DNA of 64,000 nt from Flavobacterium gillisiae (GTDB lineage Bacteria > Bacteroidota > Bacteroidia > Flavobacteriales > Flavobacteriaceae), in NCBI RefSeq assembly GCF_900107635.1, contig NZ_FNRD01000016.1, positions 1-64,000 on the forward strand, given 5' to 3'. The translations under genes were made by a program, and so were the position numbers. Below are positions 34,295 through 43,568 of this stretch, piece after piece (the first letter of the stretch is position 1; each line of letters starts with the position of its first letter). The notes beneath the pieces were generated by a model. It saw only the letters and a list, made by a program, of their open reading frames with translations, ran no database searches and was not told the origin of the DNA.

Positions 34295-37138
34295 ATGAAA
34301 TCTGAAAATAATAGATTAAAATTTTACAGTTTATTTTTAACAAAGCCCAGAGCAACAGGCTTCTTTACGTTCCTGTTATTGAGTATTATTGTTGGTTTTA
34401 TTGGCTTTCAGCAATTTAAAATAGTTAAAGACGATGAACATCGTGCAATGAGGAGTAAGCTTCAAGTTATTAATCAAAACATTGAACAGTCACTTAAAAA
34501 CTCTTACACCTCCACACTAACACTAGCCCTTACCATAAATGATCAGGGAGTTCCTGAAAATTTTGACAGTATTGGAAAGAAATTAGTAGCTTCAAATCAA
34601 ACCATCTCTGCAGTACAATTAGTACCTAATGGAGTAATTCGATTTACCTATCCCGCAAAAGGCAACGAAGCCGCAATGGGTTTAAACATTTTAAAGTCAG
34701 CATATCTTAGAGAAGAAGCGTTAAAATCAATTCAAAGTCAGAAAATGTACTTTGCTGGACCCATTAATCTAAAGCAAGGTGGCGTTGGAATTGTCGGGCG
34801 TCTTCCTGTATTCCAAAACGATAAATTTTGGGGTTTTTCAGCAGTTATCATTAAATTAGAAGACTTATTAAAGTCTTCGGGGGCATATAACATAGACCGT
34901 TCTAAATATTACTTTCAGTTTTCAAAGGTAGATCCTACTACTCAAAAAGAGGTCTTTTACCTACCCAAAGAGAACGAATTTTCAAAAAACTATAGCGTAT
35001 CAATTGGTATTCCTGACGGTGATTGGGAAATACATCTTACCGCTAAACATCAAAACTATTTATATAGCCAAATTGTAGTACCGGCTATTTTCGGCTTGCT
35101 TTTAGCAGCTTTATTTGCCTTTCTAGTAACCATGATGCTAAAAAAACCGGCAGAATTACAACTTTTAGTCGAAAAACAGGCAGCAAACCTTATTAAAAGC
35201 GAAATAAAATTCAAATCTATCTTTGACCAAGCTGCTGTGGGCATCGTATATGTGGATTCTCTTAGCGGTTATTTTCTCGAAATCAATGAACAATATTCTA
35301 AATTACTAGGATATTCAGCTCAAGAATTACAGAAAAAAACTTTTCAATCTGTAACGTATCCTGACGACTTAAACGAAGACTTGTCTAATTTAGAAAAACT
35401 GAAGCAAGGAACGATCAGAGAGTATGCAATGGAAAAACGATATATAACCAAATCCGGAAAGATTATTTGGACTAATATTACCGTTTCTCCACTTTGGAAT
35501 ATCGATGAAAAACCATCCAAACACATTGCAATTGTTGAAGATATTTCATTAAAAAAAGAAGCAGAACAGTTAATTAAAAAAACTGAAAATCATTTTAAAA
35601 GTCTGTTTGAAGACTCCCCCTTACCGTTAAGGGAAGAAGATTTCTCTAAGGTAAAATCTTATCTTAAAGAACTTAATTTAATGAACCTGAAAAAGGAGAC
35701 TGTAGAACATTACCTCCTTAGTAATCCAAAAGAAACCAATAAACTACACTCCTTAATCAAACTAGTAAATGTAAATAAAGCTTGTCTAAAATTATATAAA
35801 GTAAACTCGAAAGAAGAATTACTAAAGGTCAAATCTGAATTGTTCAATCGTAGCTCTTATGAAGGTTTCACAAAACAACTTATCGCCATCACTCAAAACC
35901 ATGAAAAAGTGGTTTTAGATACAATTATCAAAAATTCAAAAGAAGAATTACGCTTCATTAATTTAAGATGGAATGTAATAAGAGGATATGAAACATCATT
36001 AGACCGAATTATTGTTTCTAATGAAGATATAACAGAACGAAAAACGGCGGAGAAAATCATTATTGATTCACAAACAAGAACGGAGTCTCTAATCAATACG
36101 ATTGATGGAATTGTCTGGGAATGCGATATTGAAAACTTTTCTTTTTCTTTTATCAGTAAAAAAGTAGAAAACATACTGGGCTATACAGATGAAGAATGGT
36201 TAGCAAGTCCTACCTTTTGGGCTGACCATATTTATCACGAGGATCAGGAATCAGTAATCAATTATTGCGTTTTAAAAACGAGCCAGAATTTAAACCATGA
36301 TTTTGAGTATCGAATGATTGCCAAAAACGGTTCAGTTATTTGGCTGAGGGACATCGTGACTATCGTTTTTAAAAATGACAAGCCCTCCGGTTTGCGCGGA
36401 ATTATGATTGATATTACCAAAAATAAAGAAGCCGAAAAAGATTTGAAAAATTCTTTTAACCTCGTCACAGAACAAAATAAAAGGTTATTGAATTTCTCTT
36501 ATATCGTATCTCATAATTTAAGATCGCATACCAGCAATATTTCATCAATTATGTCCTTAATTGAAACTTCTGAATCTGAAGAAGAAAAAAACGAAATGTT
36601 ACTATTGTTAAAATCGGTATCTAATTCTTTAAACGAAACGATGTTGCATCTTAATGAGGTTATAAACATTAGAAATAACATCGGCTTAGTATCGGAGTCT
36701 TTAAACTTAAAAAACTATTTAGAGGCAACACAAAATGTTCTTTCTGAACAAATAATTGCCAAACAAGTAACAATTATGACAAACGTTCCAAGCGATGTAA
36801 TGGTGAATTACAACCCCGCTTATTTAGAGAGTATATTACATAACATAATATCTAACTCCATTCGCTATAGTCATCCAGATAGAGAACCTCTTATTGGTAT
36901 TAAATGGTTAATTGAAGACGAAATGAACGTGCTCCAAATTTCGGACAACGGAATTGGAATTGACCTTGTGAAAAATGCCGACAAAATTTTTGGGATGTAT
37001 AAAACATTCAGTAATAACCCAGAGTCAAAAGGAATTGGATTATTTATTACAAAAAACCAAATCGATGCCATGAACGGGAATATTACAGTAGAAAGTAAAC
37101 TAAACATTGGTACCATATTTAAAATCTACATCCGATGA
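34295..37138 (+). CDS. CHASE/PAS sensor histidine kinase
   Basis: The 947-residue membrane kinase has TM1 (about residues 20-40), a periplasmic CHASE domain (about 45-250), TM2 (about 257-280), and cytoplasmic PAS regions: FKSIFDQAAVGIVYVD (about 308), a divergent middle one (about 430-580) and ESLINTIDGIVWECD (about 595). The phosphoacceptor helix has IVSHNLRSHTSN with His740, and the ATPase domain shows HNIISNSIRY, SDNGIGID and SKGIGLFI. The next gene overlaps by four bases and encodes its probable response regulator. Confidence 0.9.
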   Translation: MKSENNRLKFYSLFLTKPRATGFFTFLLLSIIVGFIGFQQFKIVKDDEHRAMRSKLQVINQNIEQSLKNSYTSTLTLALTINDQGVPENFDSIGKKLVASNQTISAVQLVPNGVIRFTYPAKGNEAAMGLNILKSAYLREEALKSIQSQKMYFAGPINLKQGGVGIVGRLPVFQNDKFWGFSAVIIKLEDLLKSSGAYNIDRSKYYFQFSKVDPTTQKEVFYLPKENEFSKNYSVSIGIPDGDWEIHLTAKHQNYLYSQIVVPAIFGLLLAALFAFLVTMMLKKPAELQLLVEKQAANLIKSEIKFKSIFDQAAVGIVYVDSLSGYFLEINEQYSKLLGYSAQELQKKTFQSVTYPDDLNEDLSNLEKLKQGTIREYAMEKRYITKSGKIIWTNITVSPLWNIDEKPSKHIAIVEDISLKKEAEQLIKKTENHFKSLFEDSPLPLREEDFSKVKSYLKELNLMNLKKETVEHYLLSNPKETNKLHSLIKLVNVNKACLKLYKVNSKEELLKVKSELFNRSSYEGFTKQLIAITQNHEKVVLDTIIKNSKEELRFINLRWNVIRGYETSLDRIIVSNEDITERKTAEKIIIDSQTRTESLINTIDGIVWECDIENFSFSFISKKVENILGYTDEEWLASPTFWADHIYHEDQESVINYCVLKTSQNLNHDFEYRMIAKNGSVIWLRDIVTIVFKNDKPSGLRGIMIDITKNKEAEKDLKNSFNLVTEQNKRLLNFSYIVSHNLRSHTSNISSIMSLIETSESEEEKNEMLLLLKSVSNSLNETMLHLNEVINIRNNIGLVSESLNLKNYLEATQNVLSEQIIAKQVTIMTNVPSDVMVNYNPAYLESILHNIISNSIRYSHPDREPLIGIKWLIEDEMNVLQISDNGIGIDLVKNADKIFGMYKTFSNNPESKGIGLFITKNQIDAMNGNITVESKLNIGTIFKIYIR

Positions 37139-37530
37139 CAAAAAAGAAAATATGGGTGATTGACGATGATGCCATTTACCAAATTATCGTCACTAAAATT
37201 ATTCAAAAAACAAATTTATTCTCAGTTACTTCTTCTTTTTATGACGGTAAGGATGGAATAGAAGCTTTGATTCATGCAATAGAAAACAAGGAGCCACTTC
37301 CAGACATCATCTTATTAGATATCAATATGCCGGTTATGGACGGATGGGAATTTATGGAAGAAATGGAAAAACTAAAACCTTTAATAAATCAACACATCGC
37401 TGTATATATTTCCAGTTCATCTATTGCCATTGAAGACAAAAACAAATCAAAAACCTATGCTTCAATTTTAGGCTATTTATCTAAACCTATTACTAAGAAC
37501 GATATCGAATTGATTGCTTCTAATGATTAA
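37135..37530 (+). CDS. Single-domain response regulator
   Basis: The 131-residue protein is a receiver domain only. The acidic pocket is IDDDAI (residues 9-14), the phosphoacceptor is Asp62 in LLDINMP, the signal Ser pair is ISSSS and the conserved Lys is in YLSKPIT. It has no DNA-binding output, so it probably relays phosphate or binds a partner protein. The four-base ATGA overlap with the kinase gene implies translational coupling. Confidence 0.9.
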   Translation: MTKKKIWVIDDDAIYQIIVTKIIQKTNLFSVTSSFYDGKDGIEALIHAIENKEPLPDIILLDINMPVMDGWEFMEEMEKLKPLINQHIAVYISSSSIAIEDKNKSKTYASILGYLSKPITKNDIELIASND

Positions 37531-37562
37531 AAGGCCATATAACAATTAAGTTCTAGCATTAA

Positions 37563-38108
37563 TTAGACAAACTCTCTCTTAATTTCCTCTAGAGTTTTAG
37601 TAGTGAATATCAATTCGTCTATAATTTCTTTACGCAAAACATCTAAGTCATCATATTCATAATACTTAGCCCAAGACGTTAAATTAAGTAGATTTCTAAT
37701 TTGCTTGATTTTCTTAGTCGTCTCAAAACTTGTGCGAAGTATTGCTTTTCCATCATATTCCGGATTATTTTTATGCTGGTAATTAACAGTATTCTTGCCA
37801 TAATTCATTTCTAAATAATACAATTCCTCAACTGCATTATCAGGATAAAATTGAGGCCAAGGCGCAAAACCTAATTTGGTTTTTGAGTCAGACTCAGGTT
37901 CCATAGATTCCAATCGCCATTTACTGTTGGCTAATCTTCCCCAATGGTTTGACAACCGATACATCCCTAATTTAGTATAATAATAACTACTCCCCGACTT
38001 ACTTGCATATTGCACCGTTAGTGCTTTAAGGCTGCTTAATGGTAGCTCTTGAAAAACACAAAAAGTGTTCTTGAAAGATTTGGGACTGGGGCGAAATATT
38101 TTTTGCAT
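37563..38108 (-). CDS. Hypothetical protein
   Basis: I do not recognise this 181-residue soluble protein. It is rich in Lys, Tyr and Trp; visible blocks are SSYYYTKLGMYRLSNHWGRLANSKWRL (residues about 40-66, with a patch of aromatics) and a helical C terminus DDLDVLRKEIIDELIFTTKTLEEIKREF. No catalytic motif stands out. It converges with the response regulator and starts 87 bases from the divergent gene at 38202. Confidence 0.65.
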   Translation of the reverse strand: MQKIFRPSPKSFKNTFCVFQELPLSSLKALTVQYASKSGSSYYYTKLGMYRLSNHWGRLANSKWRLESMEPESDSKTKLGFAPWPQFYPDNAVEELYYLEMNYGKNTVNYQHKNNPEYDGKAILRTSFETTKKIKQIRNLLNLTSWAKYYEYDDLDVLRKEIIDELIFTTKTLEEIKREFV

Positions 38109-38163
38109 TGCACAAAGGTAATCAGAAAGTCTAAAATGCGATAGTGGGAACTAAATATTTGCT

Positions 38164-38171
38164 TAACTTTG
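38164..38171 (+). promoter_or_regulatory. Promoter -7 box for the gene at 38202
   Basis: TAACTTTG matches TAnnTTTG, 30 bases upstream of the start codon. No TTG is present at the -33 position. Confidence 0.5.
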
Positions 38172-38201
38172 CAAATTAGAATTTTATAAATTAAATTGAT
38201 T

Positions 38202-38450
38202 ATGACGAAGTCTTCACAAGAAAAAATGTTACAAAAAGGGGTTTATACCGGGATAATGGAAAAAGATGAAAACAACAATTTCTTTTGTGGTGAATATCTT
38301 TTAGATTATAAAATGGCTATTTCTAACCATACTCTAGGCGATTATATTACAATTAAGTCGATTATTGAAAACCCTAGTGATATCAGCCACAATAAGTACC
38401 CTAAGAAGTCTAAAAACTTTGATAAAGCAAACAATAAACCGCAACAATAA
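38202..38450 (+). CDS. Hypothetical small protein
   Basis: The 82-residue product starts MTKSSQEKMLQKGVYTGIME, has a central segment with several aromatics (NNFFCGEYLLDYKMAI), and a basic low-complexity tail (KKSKNFDKANNKPQQ). I do not recognise a domain. The start at 38202 is 6 bases downstream of an alternative ATG and fits the -7 box spacing better. Confidence 0.62.
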   Translation: MTKSSQEKMLQKGVYTGIMEKDENNNFFCGEYLLDYKMAISNHTLGDYITIKSIIENPSDISHNKYPKKSKNFDKANNKPQQ

Positions 38451-38547
38451 CATTTATTTGTGTCTCTTTAATTGAGAAATAAGAACTGTTAAGTGCTCTT
38501 TTTTTGGAATATTTTTTAGTCTCAAACTAAAAATTAAAAAAAAAGTG

Positions 38548-38555
38548 TACTTTTG
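38548..38555 (+). promoter_or_regulatory. Promoter -7 box of the J-domain/KTSC gene
   Basis: TACTTTTG matches TAnnTTTG exactly; it lies 70 bases upstream of the start. No TTG is visible upstream at the usual distance. Confidence 0.5.
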
Positions 38556-38625
38556 CAAAAAATTTGTCGGTTCTGAAACCAAATTATATTGATTTTATAC
38601 TAAAAGACAAGTAGTTACCATATTT

Positions 38626-39066
38626 ATGAAAAAAATAGTTGAATACCGCAAACTGCTAAATGTAGAAAAAACTGCAGAGCTAAAAGAGTTAAAAACAATC
38701 TACCGTAATTCTATGAAGGAATGTCATCCTGATAAATTTCAAGGTGATGAGGCAGGATTAAAAGCAGCAGAAGAAAAAAGTAAACAAGTAATTGAGGCTT
38801 ACCACTTCCTAGTAAGTATCAATCCTGAAACTACAAAGCTGAACTTACCTGAATATACTGAAACAATTACAACCGCAACAATTACAGATTATAAATTTGT
38901 TGAAGGTAGATTGATTATCAATTTTTCAAACGGTAGTGTTTATGAGTACATTAGTGTACCTAAAGCAACTTACGTGAAAATGGTAAATGCATCTTCTCCA
39001 GGAAGATTTGCAAAAAGACATATTCTTACTTCTTTTACTTGGAGAAAAACGTTGAACCAAGACTAG
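38626..39066 (+). CDS. J-domain plus KTSC domain protein
   Basis: The 146-residue protein combines an N-terminal J-domain-like segment (YRKLLNVEKTAELKELK, then the diagnostic HPD in KECHPDKFQG, residues about 29-38) and a C-terminal KTSC domain (FSNGSVYEYISVP, about 104-116; FAKRHIL). J-domains recruit DnaK; the KTSC domain is named for a conserved motif and is of unknown role. A strong terminator follows, so it is monocistronic. Confidence 0.82.
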   Translation: MKKIVEYRKLLNVEKTAELKELKTIYRNSMKECHPDKFQGDEAGLKAAEEKSKQVIEAYHFLVSINPETTKLNLPEYTETITTATITDYKFVEGRLIINFSNGSVYEYISVPKATYVKMVNASSPGRFAKRHILTSFTWRKTLNQD

Positions 39067-39090
39067 ACTTATTCTATAATAGAAATACTA

Positions 39091-39117
39091 AAGCACCCTT
39101 AACGGGTGCTTTTTTTA
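39091..39117 (+). terminator. Rho-independent terminator
   Basis: AAGCACCC and GGGTGCTT flank TTAAC and are followed by a T-run. It closes the J-domain/KTSC transcript. Confidence 0.85.
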
Positions 39118-39242
39118 TGCATTGTTATTTTTTCCCTTAGAACTTATTGAGTCTAAAAATAAAAACATATCATATAATGTAGTATAATTCACTTGTTTTT
39201 AGTACTTTCCACATCCCTAAATCAATAAATACTATTATACAA

Positions 39243-39476
39243 ATGACTAATTACTACGACCGGTACAAATTACAGCACAAAAAGGCTGAAGAAACCCTAG
39301 CTATTTTAAAAACAACAAAAGCGAAAATTGAATTTAAACTGGAAACTGATTCTATTAGCGCTGTCTTGCACAAAGAACTAAGAACGGTAAATCTGGAAAT
39401 CAAGATTACTTTAAATGAATTAGAACAAGCTGAGTATGATATTCAACAATGTGAATCACAACTTAAGTTAACCTAA
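39243..39476 (+). CDS. Hypothetical coiled-coil protein
   Basis: The 77-residue Lys/Glu-rich product (MTNYYDRYKLQHKKAEETLA, then an even pattern of hydrophobics to the end) is predicted to be a coiled coil. No family is recognised. No neighbour appears to share its transcript; the next 390 bases carry no gene and only the -7 box of the TlpA gene. Confidence 0.6.
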   Translation: MTNYYDRYKLQHKKAEETLAILKTTKAKIEFKLETDSISAVLHKELRTVNLEIKITLNELEQAEYDIQQCESQLKLT

Positions 39477-39834
39477 AAAACACCTTTATTATCGACCTGG
39501 AAAGCAAAAAATGTCGCTCTTTTTTAAATTAAGACATGATTTTTCATTGCGTCAGTTGTTTTACAGCAAACCCAGTTTACCTATATTAAGGGACTCAATA
39601 CTATTTTAACATATTGATAAACTAATGATTACCGACTAAGTCAGAATCGCATTCGCCTATGCATATACTAACAATATGATTCGGTGAAACAATGTACTAG
39701 TTTCGTCTTCTCCTATAAGTACAGCCCTTTTATTAGATAATTTAACTACTATTCGCCGTATTTCATCATTTTGAATACTAAAAAAATAACAAAAATTTAG
39801 GTTATAAAATTAATTATACTTTAATAAATTTAAA

Positions 39835-39842
39835 TACTTTTG
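39835..39842 (+). promoter_or_regulatory. Promoter -7 box of the TlpA-like gene
   Basis: TACTTTTG followed by CA matches TAnnTTTG and lies 28 bases upstream of the start codon at 39871. Confidence 0.55.
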
Positions 39843-39870
39843 CACACTTAACTTAATTAACTAATTAATA

Positions 39871-41052
39871 ATGAAAAAAATAATTTTATTACTTTCTGTT
39901 GCTGTTGTTTTATTTTCTTGCAACAAAGTTGGAAAAGATGAATTCCTTATCACTGGTACTGCAACTGGTATTGAAAATGGTAAAACTATAATCTTAGAAA
40001 CTCAAGATCCTACCACTGGTGCTATTACAGCTTTAGATACTGTAAAAGTAGAAAACGGTAAATTCGAAATTAAAGGAAAAGTTACTGAACCTTCTTTTCA
40101 TACTATTCAGTTAGAATCAGTAGCTGGAAAAGAACCGTATACAAAAATTCCTTTTATTTTAGAAAATGGAGAAATCACTATCGCTATCGATAAAGACAGT
40201 ATTCAAAAATCTAAAGTTTCAGGTACTTACAGTAATGATGAGTATGTTAAATTCAATGAGGAAATTAAAGTAGTTCAAAAGAAACTAATGGATTTCCAAA
40301 CTCAAAACATGCAAGCAATGAATACAGCGCAACAAGCAAAAGATACAGCTGTAATCAATAAATTGATGAAGGGTTACACAGAAATTCAAGCAGAAGTTGG
40401 CGCTGCCACCAAAACAAAATATACAACATACGCTGAATCACATCCTAAATCATATATCAGCGTTTTAATTGTACAAGGAATGGTTAACGATCCTAGTGCT
40501 GATATTAAAAAAACAGAAACGATTTTTAATAGCTTAGAAGAGCCTTTAAAAAAGACTAAAGCAGGTATCGCTGTAAAAGCTAAACTTACTGAAGTTAATT
40601 CTCCTGCTGTTGGTGCTACTGCTGCTCCAATGGGAGACGCTAAATGAACTTCTAATTTTTCTGCTCCAAACCCTGAAGGGAAAGTCATTTCTCTAAAAGA
40701 AAGTTTAGGAAAAGTTACAATTGTAGATTTCTGGGCATCATGGTGTGGTCCATGTCGACAAGAAAATCCAAATGTGGTTGCGATCTATAAAGAGTTACAC
40801 TCAAAAGGTCTTAATATCATAGGTGTTTCGTTAGACAAAGATGCAGCTAAATGGAAAGAAGCTATCGCAAAAGATAAGTTAAGCTGGAATCAGGTTTCTA
40901 ATTTAAAATTTTGGGATGAACCAATTGCAGCTCAATATGGAGTTGAAGCAATTCCTGCAACTTTTATCCTTGATGCTTCCGGTAAGATTGTAGCAAGAGA
41001 TTTAAGAGGCGCTGAACTTAGAGCAAAAATCCTTGAACTTTTAGCTAAATAA
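39871..41052 (+). pseudogene. TlpA/AhpC-TSA family thiol-disulfide reductase lipoprotein, interrupted by in-frame TGA
   Basis: The reading frame runs from ATG at 39871 to TAA at 41052 (393 codons) with one internal stop, TGA at 40645-40647 (codon 259). The N-terminal half has a lipoprotein signal (lipobox LFSC, Cys17) and a DUF4369 domain (about residues 25-125). The C-terminal half, in the same frame after the stop, is a thioredoxin with WCGPCR (codons 291-296) and EAIPATFILD. No frameshift is needed: codons read through normally into SNFSAPNPEGK. It may be a nonsense mutant, a sequencing error, a readthrough product, or two separate polypeptides. A terminator follows. Confidence 0.85.
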
Positions 41053-41072
41053 TCGATTTTCAAGTACAAAAT

Positions 41073-41103
41073 AAAAAAATCTCCCTAGTGGAGATTTTTT
41101 TAT
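41073..41103 (+). terminator. Rho-independent terminator
   Basis: AAAAAAATCTCC pairs with GGAGATTTTTTT around CTAGT. It ends the TlpA-like transcript. Confidence 0.85.
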
Positions 41104-41157
41104 TTTATTCAATACCAATGTGTTAAAAATAATCTTGAAATTAAGTGCAAATTTTGT

Positions 41158-41187
41158 TTGTAGAAACGAAAAGTGTTCCTATATTTG
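41158..41187 (+). promoter_or_regulatory. tRNA-Tyr promoter
   Basis: TTG (41158-41160), a 19-base spacer and TATATTTG (41180-41187) match the Bacteroidota consensus. It lies 40 bases upstream of the mature tRNA start. Confidence 0.75.
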
Positions 41188-41226
41188 CCACCGCTAACAA
41201 CAACAAGTGTTGTTATCAAAGGCCTC

Positions 41227-41308
<82 letters not shown>

Positions 41309-41375
41309 CTAAAAGGGATTAAGATAGAAAAATGAAAGCTTTTCAATCTTTTCAAAAGTCCTCAAAAACAGTGTT

Positions 41376-41409
41376 AAGCCTGCAAATCGAACGATTTGCA
41401 GGCTTTTTT
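41376..41409 (+). terminator. Rho-independent terminator after tRNA-Tyr
   Basis: AAGCCTGCAAATCG pairs with CGATTTGCAGGCTT around AA, followed by a T-run. It ends the tRNA transcript. Confidence 0.85.
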
Positions 41410-41466
41410 CATTTTCTGCACTTTGTCAAAATTTATAATAACGCTCAAAGTTTCTATGGCAGAATC

Positions 41467-41498
41467 GTGGCACATTTGTATTTTTTAAAATGTGCCAC
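41467..41498. repeat. Inverted repeat near integrase
   Basis: GTGGCACATTT (41467-41477) and AAATGTGCCAC (41488-41498) are perfect 11-base arms with a 10-base spacer. It lies between tRNA-Tyr and the integrase start, where arm-type integrase or excisionase sites are usually found. This role is inference. Confidence 0.55.
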
Positions 41499-41599
41499 AG
41501 AATACCATTTAAACCCATATAAATACAGGGGTTAACGTGCTTAACAACTTGATTTTTTGAAGTTATAATTCTACATTTATTAACCTTAAAAGTTGAATT

Positions 41600-42904
41600 A
41601 TGTTAGAAAGCAGTTTTGGGCTGGTTTTCTTTTTGAAAATCCCCCGCAATGAAAGTAAAATTAGAGTCGTTTACCTTAGAATTACCGTTGATGGAATACC
41701 TAAAGAAACATCTACAAAACGTAAGTGGGATAGCTCACGTTGGGATCAAAAACTAGAAAGAGCAATCGGTTCCAAGGAAGATGCAAAATCTATTAACTTT
41801 TTCTTGGATTCTCTTATTCTTAAAATCAATCAATATAAGACTGAGAATATGTATAACGGCAAACTTATAACTGCTCAGAAAGTTATGGATTACATTTTGG
41901 GAAAAAATGCTGCAAGAGCGAAAGTTGTTGAAGAATTCCAAAAACATAACGATGAAATGACGGCTCTACTAGGTAAAGGATATGCAAAAGGAACTCTTGA
42001 TCGTTTCACTATCACTATTAATCATTTAAGAACTTTTATACGACTTAAATTTAATGCAGAAGATCTTGAATTTTCTGATTTGAATCTCGCATTTATAAAA
42101 GACTTTGAATTTTACTTACGGTCTGTCCGCAATTGCAGTAATAATACAACCCTTAAATATATCGCTAACTTTAAAAAGATAGTTATACGTGCGATTGACA
42201 ATGAAGTCATCTTAAAAGATCCATTTAAGAACTTTAAAGGTAAAAAATCAAAAATTATAAAAAAACCCCTTTCTACTCAGGAATTATATGAGTTAGAACG
42301 GCATTATTTCAGCACTGAGCGACTTAATGTGGTGAGAGACGTGTTCGTCTTTCAATGCTACACAGGCTTAGCTTATATTGATGTATATCAATTAAAAAAG
42401 ACTGATATTAAAGTGGGTATAGACAAACAAGCATGGATCATGTCTGAAAGACAAAAAACAGGCTCTTCAACTAATGTCCCTCTCCTACCTCAAGCGCTTA
42501 AAATAATCGAAAAATATAAGGAACATCCTCTTTGTTTGCAACGTGGCACTGTTTTGCCTGTTGCTTCAAATCAAAAAATGAACGAATACCTAAAGGAGAT
42601 TGCGTTACTTTGTGCTTTTCCGTTTACTCTCAATACTCATATGGCTCGCAGGACCTTTGGAAGCACCGTTACCTTACAAAATAACGTCCCAATCAATGTT
42701 GTGAAGGAAATGCTTGGACACTCCTCTGTTAAGCAAACAGAAGCGTATGCGATTACGGAACAAGTTACAGTTGGACGGGAAATGGCATTACTTAATAAGC
42801 GGATAAATAAAACTGACCATGTAATGTGTGAGTCAGATCTAGCCATCCTCACCAGATTAGAGAAGGAAATAAAAAAGATCAAGCAAAAATATAACCTATC
42901 TTGA
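41600..42904 (+). CDS. Tyrosine recombinase (integrative element integrase)
   Basis: The 434-residue integrase has an N-terminal arm-binding region, a core-binding domain (about residues 105-210) and a catalytic domain. Visible catalytic residues are Lys286, His347-x-x-Arg350 (HMAR), His374 (LGH) and the nucleophile Tyr383 (EAYAIT). The first catalytic Arg is replaced by Ala258 in TGLAYID, as is common in Bacteroides conjugative-transposon integrases. It reads away from tRNA-Tyr and marks the left end of the element. A weak promoter TTG-N20-TACATTTA lies upstream. Confidence 0.92.
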   Translation: MLESSFGLVFFLKIPRNESKIRVVYLRITVDGIPKETSTKRKWDSSRWDQKLERAIGSKEDAKSINFFLDSLILKINQYKTENMYNGKLITAQKVMDYILGKNAARAKVVEEFQKHNDEMTALLGKGYAKGTLDRFTITINHLRTFIRLKFNAEDLEFSDLNLAFIKDFEFYLRSVRNCSNNTTLKYIANFKKIVIRAIDNEVILKDPFKNFKGKKSKIIKKPLSTQELYELERHYFSTERLNVVRDVFVFQCYTGLAYIDVYQLKKTDIKVGIDKQAWIMSERQKTGSSTNVPLLPQALKIIEKYKEHPLCLQRGTVLPVASNQKMNEYLKEIALLCAFPFTLNTHMARRTFGSTVTLQNNVPINVVKEMLGHSSVKQTEAYAITEQVTVGREMALLNKRINKTDHVMCESDLAILTRLEKEIKKIKQKYNLS

Positions 42905-42972
42905 AATCGCACCAAATACTGTATATTAACTAGTACTTAACTTATAGACTACTAGTACACATTGATTCAAAA

Positions 42973-43007
42973 CAAAAAAAGGTTGCTTCCATCATGGAGC
43001 AACCTTT
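42973..43007 (-). terminator. Hairpin terminator of the small leftward genes
   Basis: AAAAAGGTTGCT pairs with AGCAACCTTTTT. It overlaps the 3' end of the gene ending at 42992 and works on the minus strand with a T-run (and on the other strand too). Confidence 0.7.
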
Positions 43008-43306
43008 TTACCTTTCAAATAGACTTCACTTCTAACACCGGGATGGTAGGAAGGAAAATATTCGATGTATCCTAAATTCTGTAATTCTTTGAAATATTTA
43101 TGATAAGTCGGTATTGTATTAATATGAGAAAGTGCCATGATTTTGCTTCGACTCACTTTAATATTTTGCATTTGTCCTTGCTTATAGCCTAAACTAATTA
43201 TAGCAAGTAATAGAGCCAAATGCCAAACGTTTAGTCTAGGATCTTCCATATAAATTAGCAAAGAATTCATCAAATGACCCTCGCTACGTTTATTTGCATT
43301 TTTCAT
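42992..43306 (-). CDS. Small hypothetical protein, possible winged-helix
   Basis: The 104-residue protein looks helical with a possible winged-helix pattern (HLALLLAIISLGYKQG; VSRSKIMALSHINTIPTYHKYFKEL; basic tail). Its start overlaps the next upstream gene by 17 bases. It may regulate element functions; no family is recognised. Confidence 0.6.
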   Translation of the reverse strand: MKNANKRSEGHLMNSLLIYMEDPRLNVWHLALLLAIISLGYKQGQMQNIKVSRSKIMALSHINTIPTYHKYFKELQNLGYIEYFPSYHPGVRSEVYLKGKKVAP

Positions 43307-43568
43307 CTATGAAAAGTTTTAGAAGATCAGCCTTATTATAGTAGTATGAGCCGACTATTTTCTTAAATCGTACCTTTTCGGTTACTCGTAGGTTTTGAAC
43401 AGATCCTGGGGACATATTCATTAATTTTCTCACTTGCCTACTTTTGATCCATTCTTGCTCCGTTACGTCGCTATGACCTTCTTTCGTCTGTGTTATTAAG
43501 TTCTCAATATTACCCAATAATTCCAAACCAAACTGTCTTAAATCCTCTTTTGTTACTACATCATTCAT
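43290..43568 (-). CDS. Helix-turn-helix DNA-binding protein (excisionase-like)
   Basis: The 92-residue protein ends in a MerR-like helix-turn-helix (EWIKSRQVRKLMNMSPGSVQNLR, residues about 40-62; then GSYYYNKADLLKLF), the HTH_17 pattern of excisionases and element regulators. The start at 43568 (MNDVVTKED) is preferred over 43577. Its position beside the integrase suggests a role in excision or control; this is inference. Confidence 0.75.
   Translation of the reverse strand: MNDVVTKEDLRQFGLELLGNIENLITQTKEGHSDVTEQEWIKSRQVRKLMNMSPGSVQNLRVTEKVRFKKIVGSYYYNKADLLKLFIDEKCK

Noticed and set aside
40774..41052. Separate thioredoxin gene starting at an internal ATG
   Set aside because: The start at 40774 would fall after the catalytic WCGPC motif, so this cannot be the true product; the frame belongs to the interrupted gene.
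41332..41535. Rightward 67-residue frame after tRNA-Tyr
   Set aside because: It runs through the tRNA terminator and the 41467 inverted repeat, and matches no family.
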